DNA of 64,000 nt from CAZCAC01 sp964496575 (GTDB lineage Bacteria; Planctomycetota; UBA1135; GCA-002686595). Below the pieces are notes generated by a model. That model did not search any database. It was not told the origin of the DNA and saw only the letters and a list, made by a program, of their open reading frames with translations. The stretch's first letter is position 1, and each line of letters starts with the position of its first letter. Both the position numbers and the translations under genes were made by a program. The stretch spans positions 20,612 through 84,611 of the forward strand of contig CAZCAC010000022.1 of the NCBI GenBank assembly GCA_964496575.1, written 5' to 3'. Shown here piece by piece: positions 63,444 to 64,000 of this stretch.

Positions 63444-63934
63444 CGGCGGGTCGTATCGGCGTGCGGGCATGTCCGGGCGAGCGAGGCGGGGATCGGGGCG
63501 GAGAAACGGGGAGCGGGTATTCAAGGCGATCGCCACTCCCGTGTCCAACGCACTGCGCGCTTCCGAGAGGCGAGACGGGGATTCTCTCCCGTCGACCCGT
63601 AGCCGACGAGTTTCCAGCTGAGGCCGAATCGGTCCTCCTGATTCCGGTGGGTGAAGCCCTCCAGGCTGTCGATGCAGATCAGGATCTCGCCGGGGTCCAG
63701 GTGGGTACGCGCACGTCGCCGAACACGATCTCGCGGCACGATTCCACTCCGACACGATGCGCGCGGAGCCTCTGTTCAACGCCGCCGCAGAGGCCTCACG
63801 CCGATCGGGGCATTCCCGGGGAGTCCCGGCGAGAAACCCCTTGCGGAGAAGGGGATTCCGTTCTCTCCTGGGAGATGGTCTGGAGCCCCGCTCGCACCGG
63901 GCACCGGGGCTCGGCTTGCACGAAAAGGACGAGA
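63444..63934. other. Intergenic region upstream of the MoxR operon, no supported gene
   Basis: Open frames run through on several strands because of high GC. On the minus strand near 63720-63560 a start-less stretch (GEILICIDSLEGFTHRNQED, then WKLVGYGSTGE) has good codon usage and could be a gene remnant that I cannot identify. The operon promoter should lie here, but no clear -35/-10 stands out. Confidence 0.4.
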
Positions 63935-63943
63935 AGAGGAGTA

Positions 63944-64000
63944 CATGTGCAACCCGGCACATGGGTAACAGATCTGTCCGGGGACATAGGTAACACATTC
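63944..64000. mobile_element. Probable insertion-sequence end at the window edge
   Basis: CATGTGC-n6-GCACATG hairpin (63944-63963) followed by direct repeats ACATGGGTAACA (63959-63970) and ACATAGGTAACA (63984-63995) around CTGTCCGGGG. I recall this pattern from termini of IS481/IS3-like elements in related genomes. The transposase gene would lie beyond the window. Confidence 0.45.

Overview
The window is one high-GC (roughly 65-70 percent by eye) bacterial chromosome segment with about 40 protein genes, no rRNA, no tRNA and no CRISPR array that I could find. The gene content points to the Planctomycetota or a close relative (inference). It has ECF sigma factors paired with Ser/Thr kinases, a kinase fused to WD40 repeats, sigma factors fused to carboxypeptidase-regulatory-like domains, secreted proteins with dockerin-like DxNxNGxxD repeats, and a recurrent Cys-rich C-terminal domain on exported proteins. 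A 10-N scaffold gap lies at 19091-19100, next to suspicious poly-C/poly-G sequence.

Left part (1-19 kb): an S41 peptidase gene is split by a 203-bp MITE-like insertion. It is followed by an exported Ntn hydrolase with a PKD domain, a family 9 glycosyltransferase, a site-2-protease-like M50 peptidase, a Tat-exported sugar isomerase/epimerase-like protein and a BlaI-BlaR1-subtilase cluster. Next come a REP-like palindrome cluster abutting an IS1380-type transposase remnant, a membrane-tethered ECF sigma factor, a divergent RDD/SpoIIM pair and two secreted dockerin-like proteins.

Middle (19-47 kb): a secreted WD40 lipoprotein lies near its kinase-bearing paralogue, and the kinase is divergent from an ECF sigma factor across a 28-bp spacer. 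A TetR-HlyD-RND efflux operon carries three matching operators. Further on are an ECF sigma factor, a secreted C1A protease, a second secreted protein with the same C-terminal domain, a second membrane-tethered ECF sigma factor, an SRPBCC protein, an ECF/kinase-TPR pair and two exported proteins of unknown role.

Right part (47-64 kb): a Fur/Zur-ZnuA-ZnuC-ZnuB operon is transcribed leftward. A rightward operon starts 125 bp away and encodes a CuZn-efflux-type permease fused to an HflK-like SPFH domain, then an HflC-like protein and a second HflK-like protein. The two operons appear to share a single palindromic -35 element. This metal/SPFH locus is the strongest candidate for an undescribed system here. 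A 345-bp long inverted repeat follows. Then comes a leftward operon (membrane protein, DUF4129, DUF4350, MoxR, DUF58, 844-aa exported protein), the complement of the RDD/SpoIIM pair at 15 kb. The window ends in what looks like an insertion-sequence terminus.
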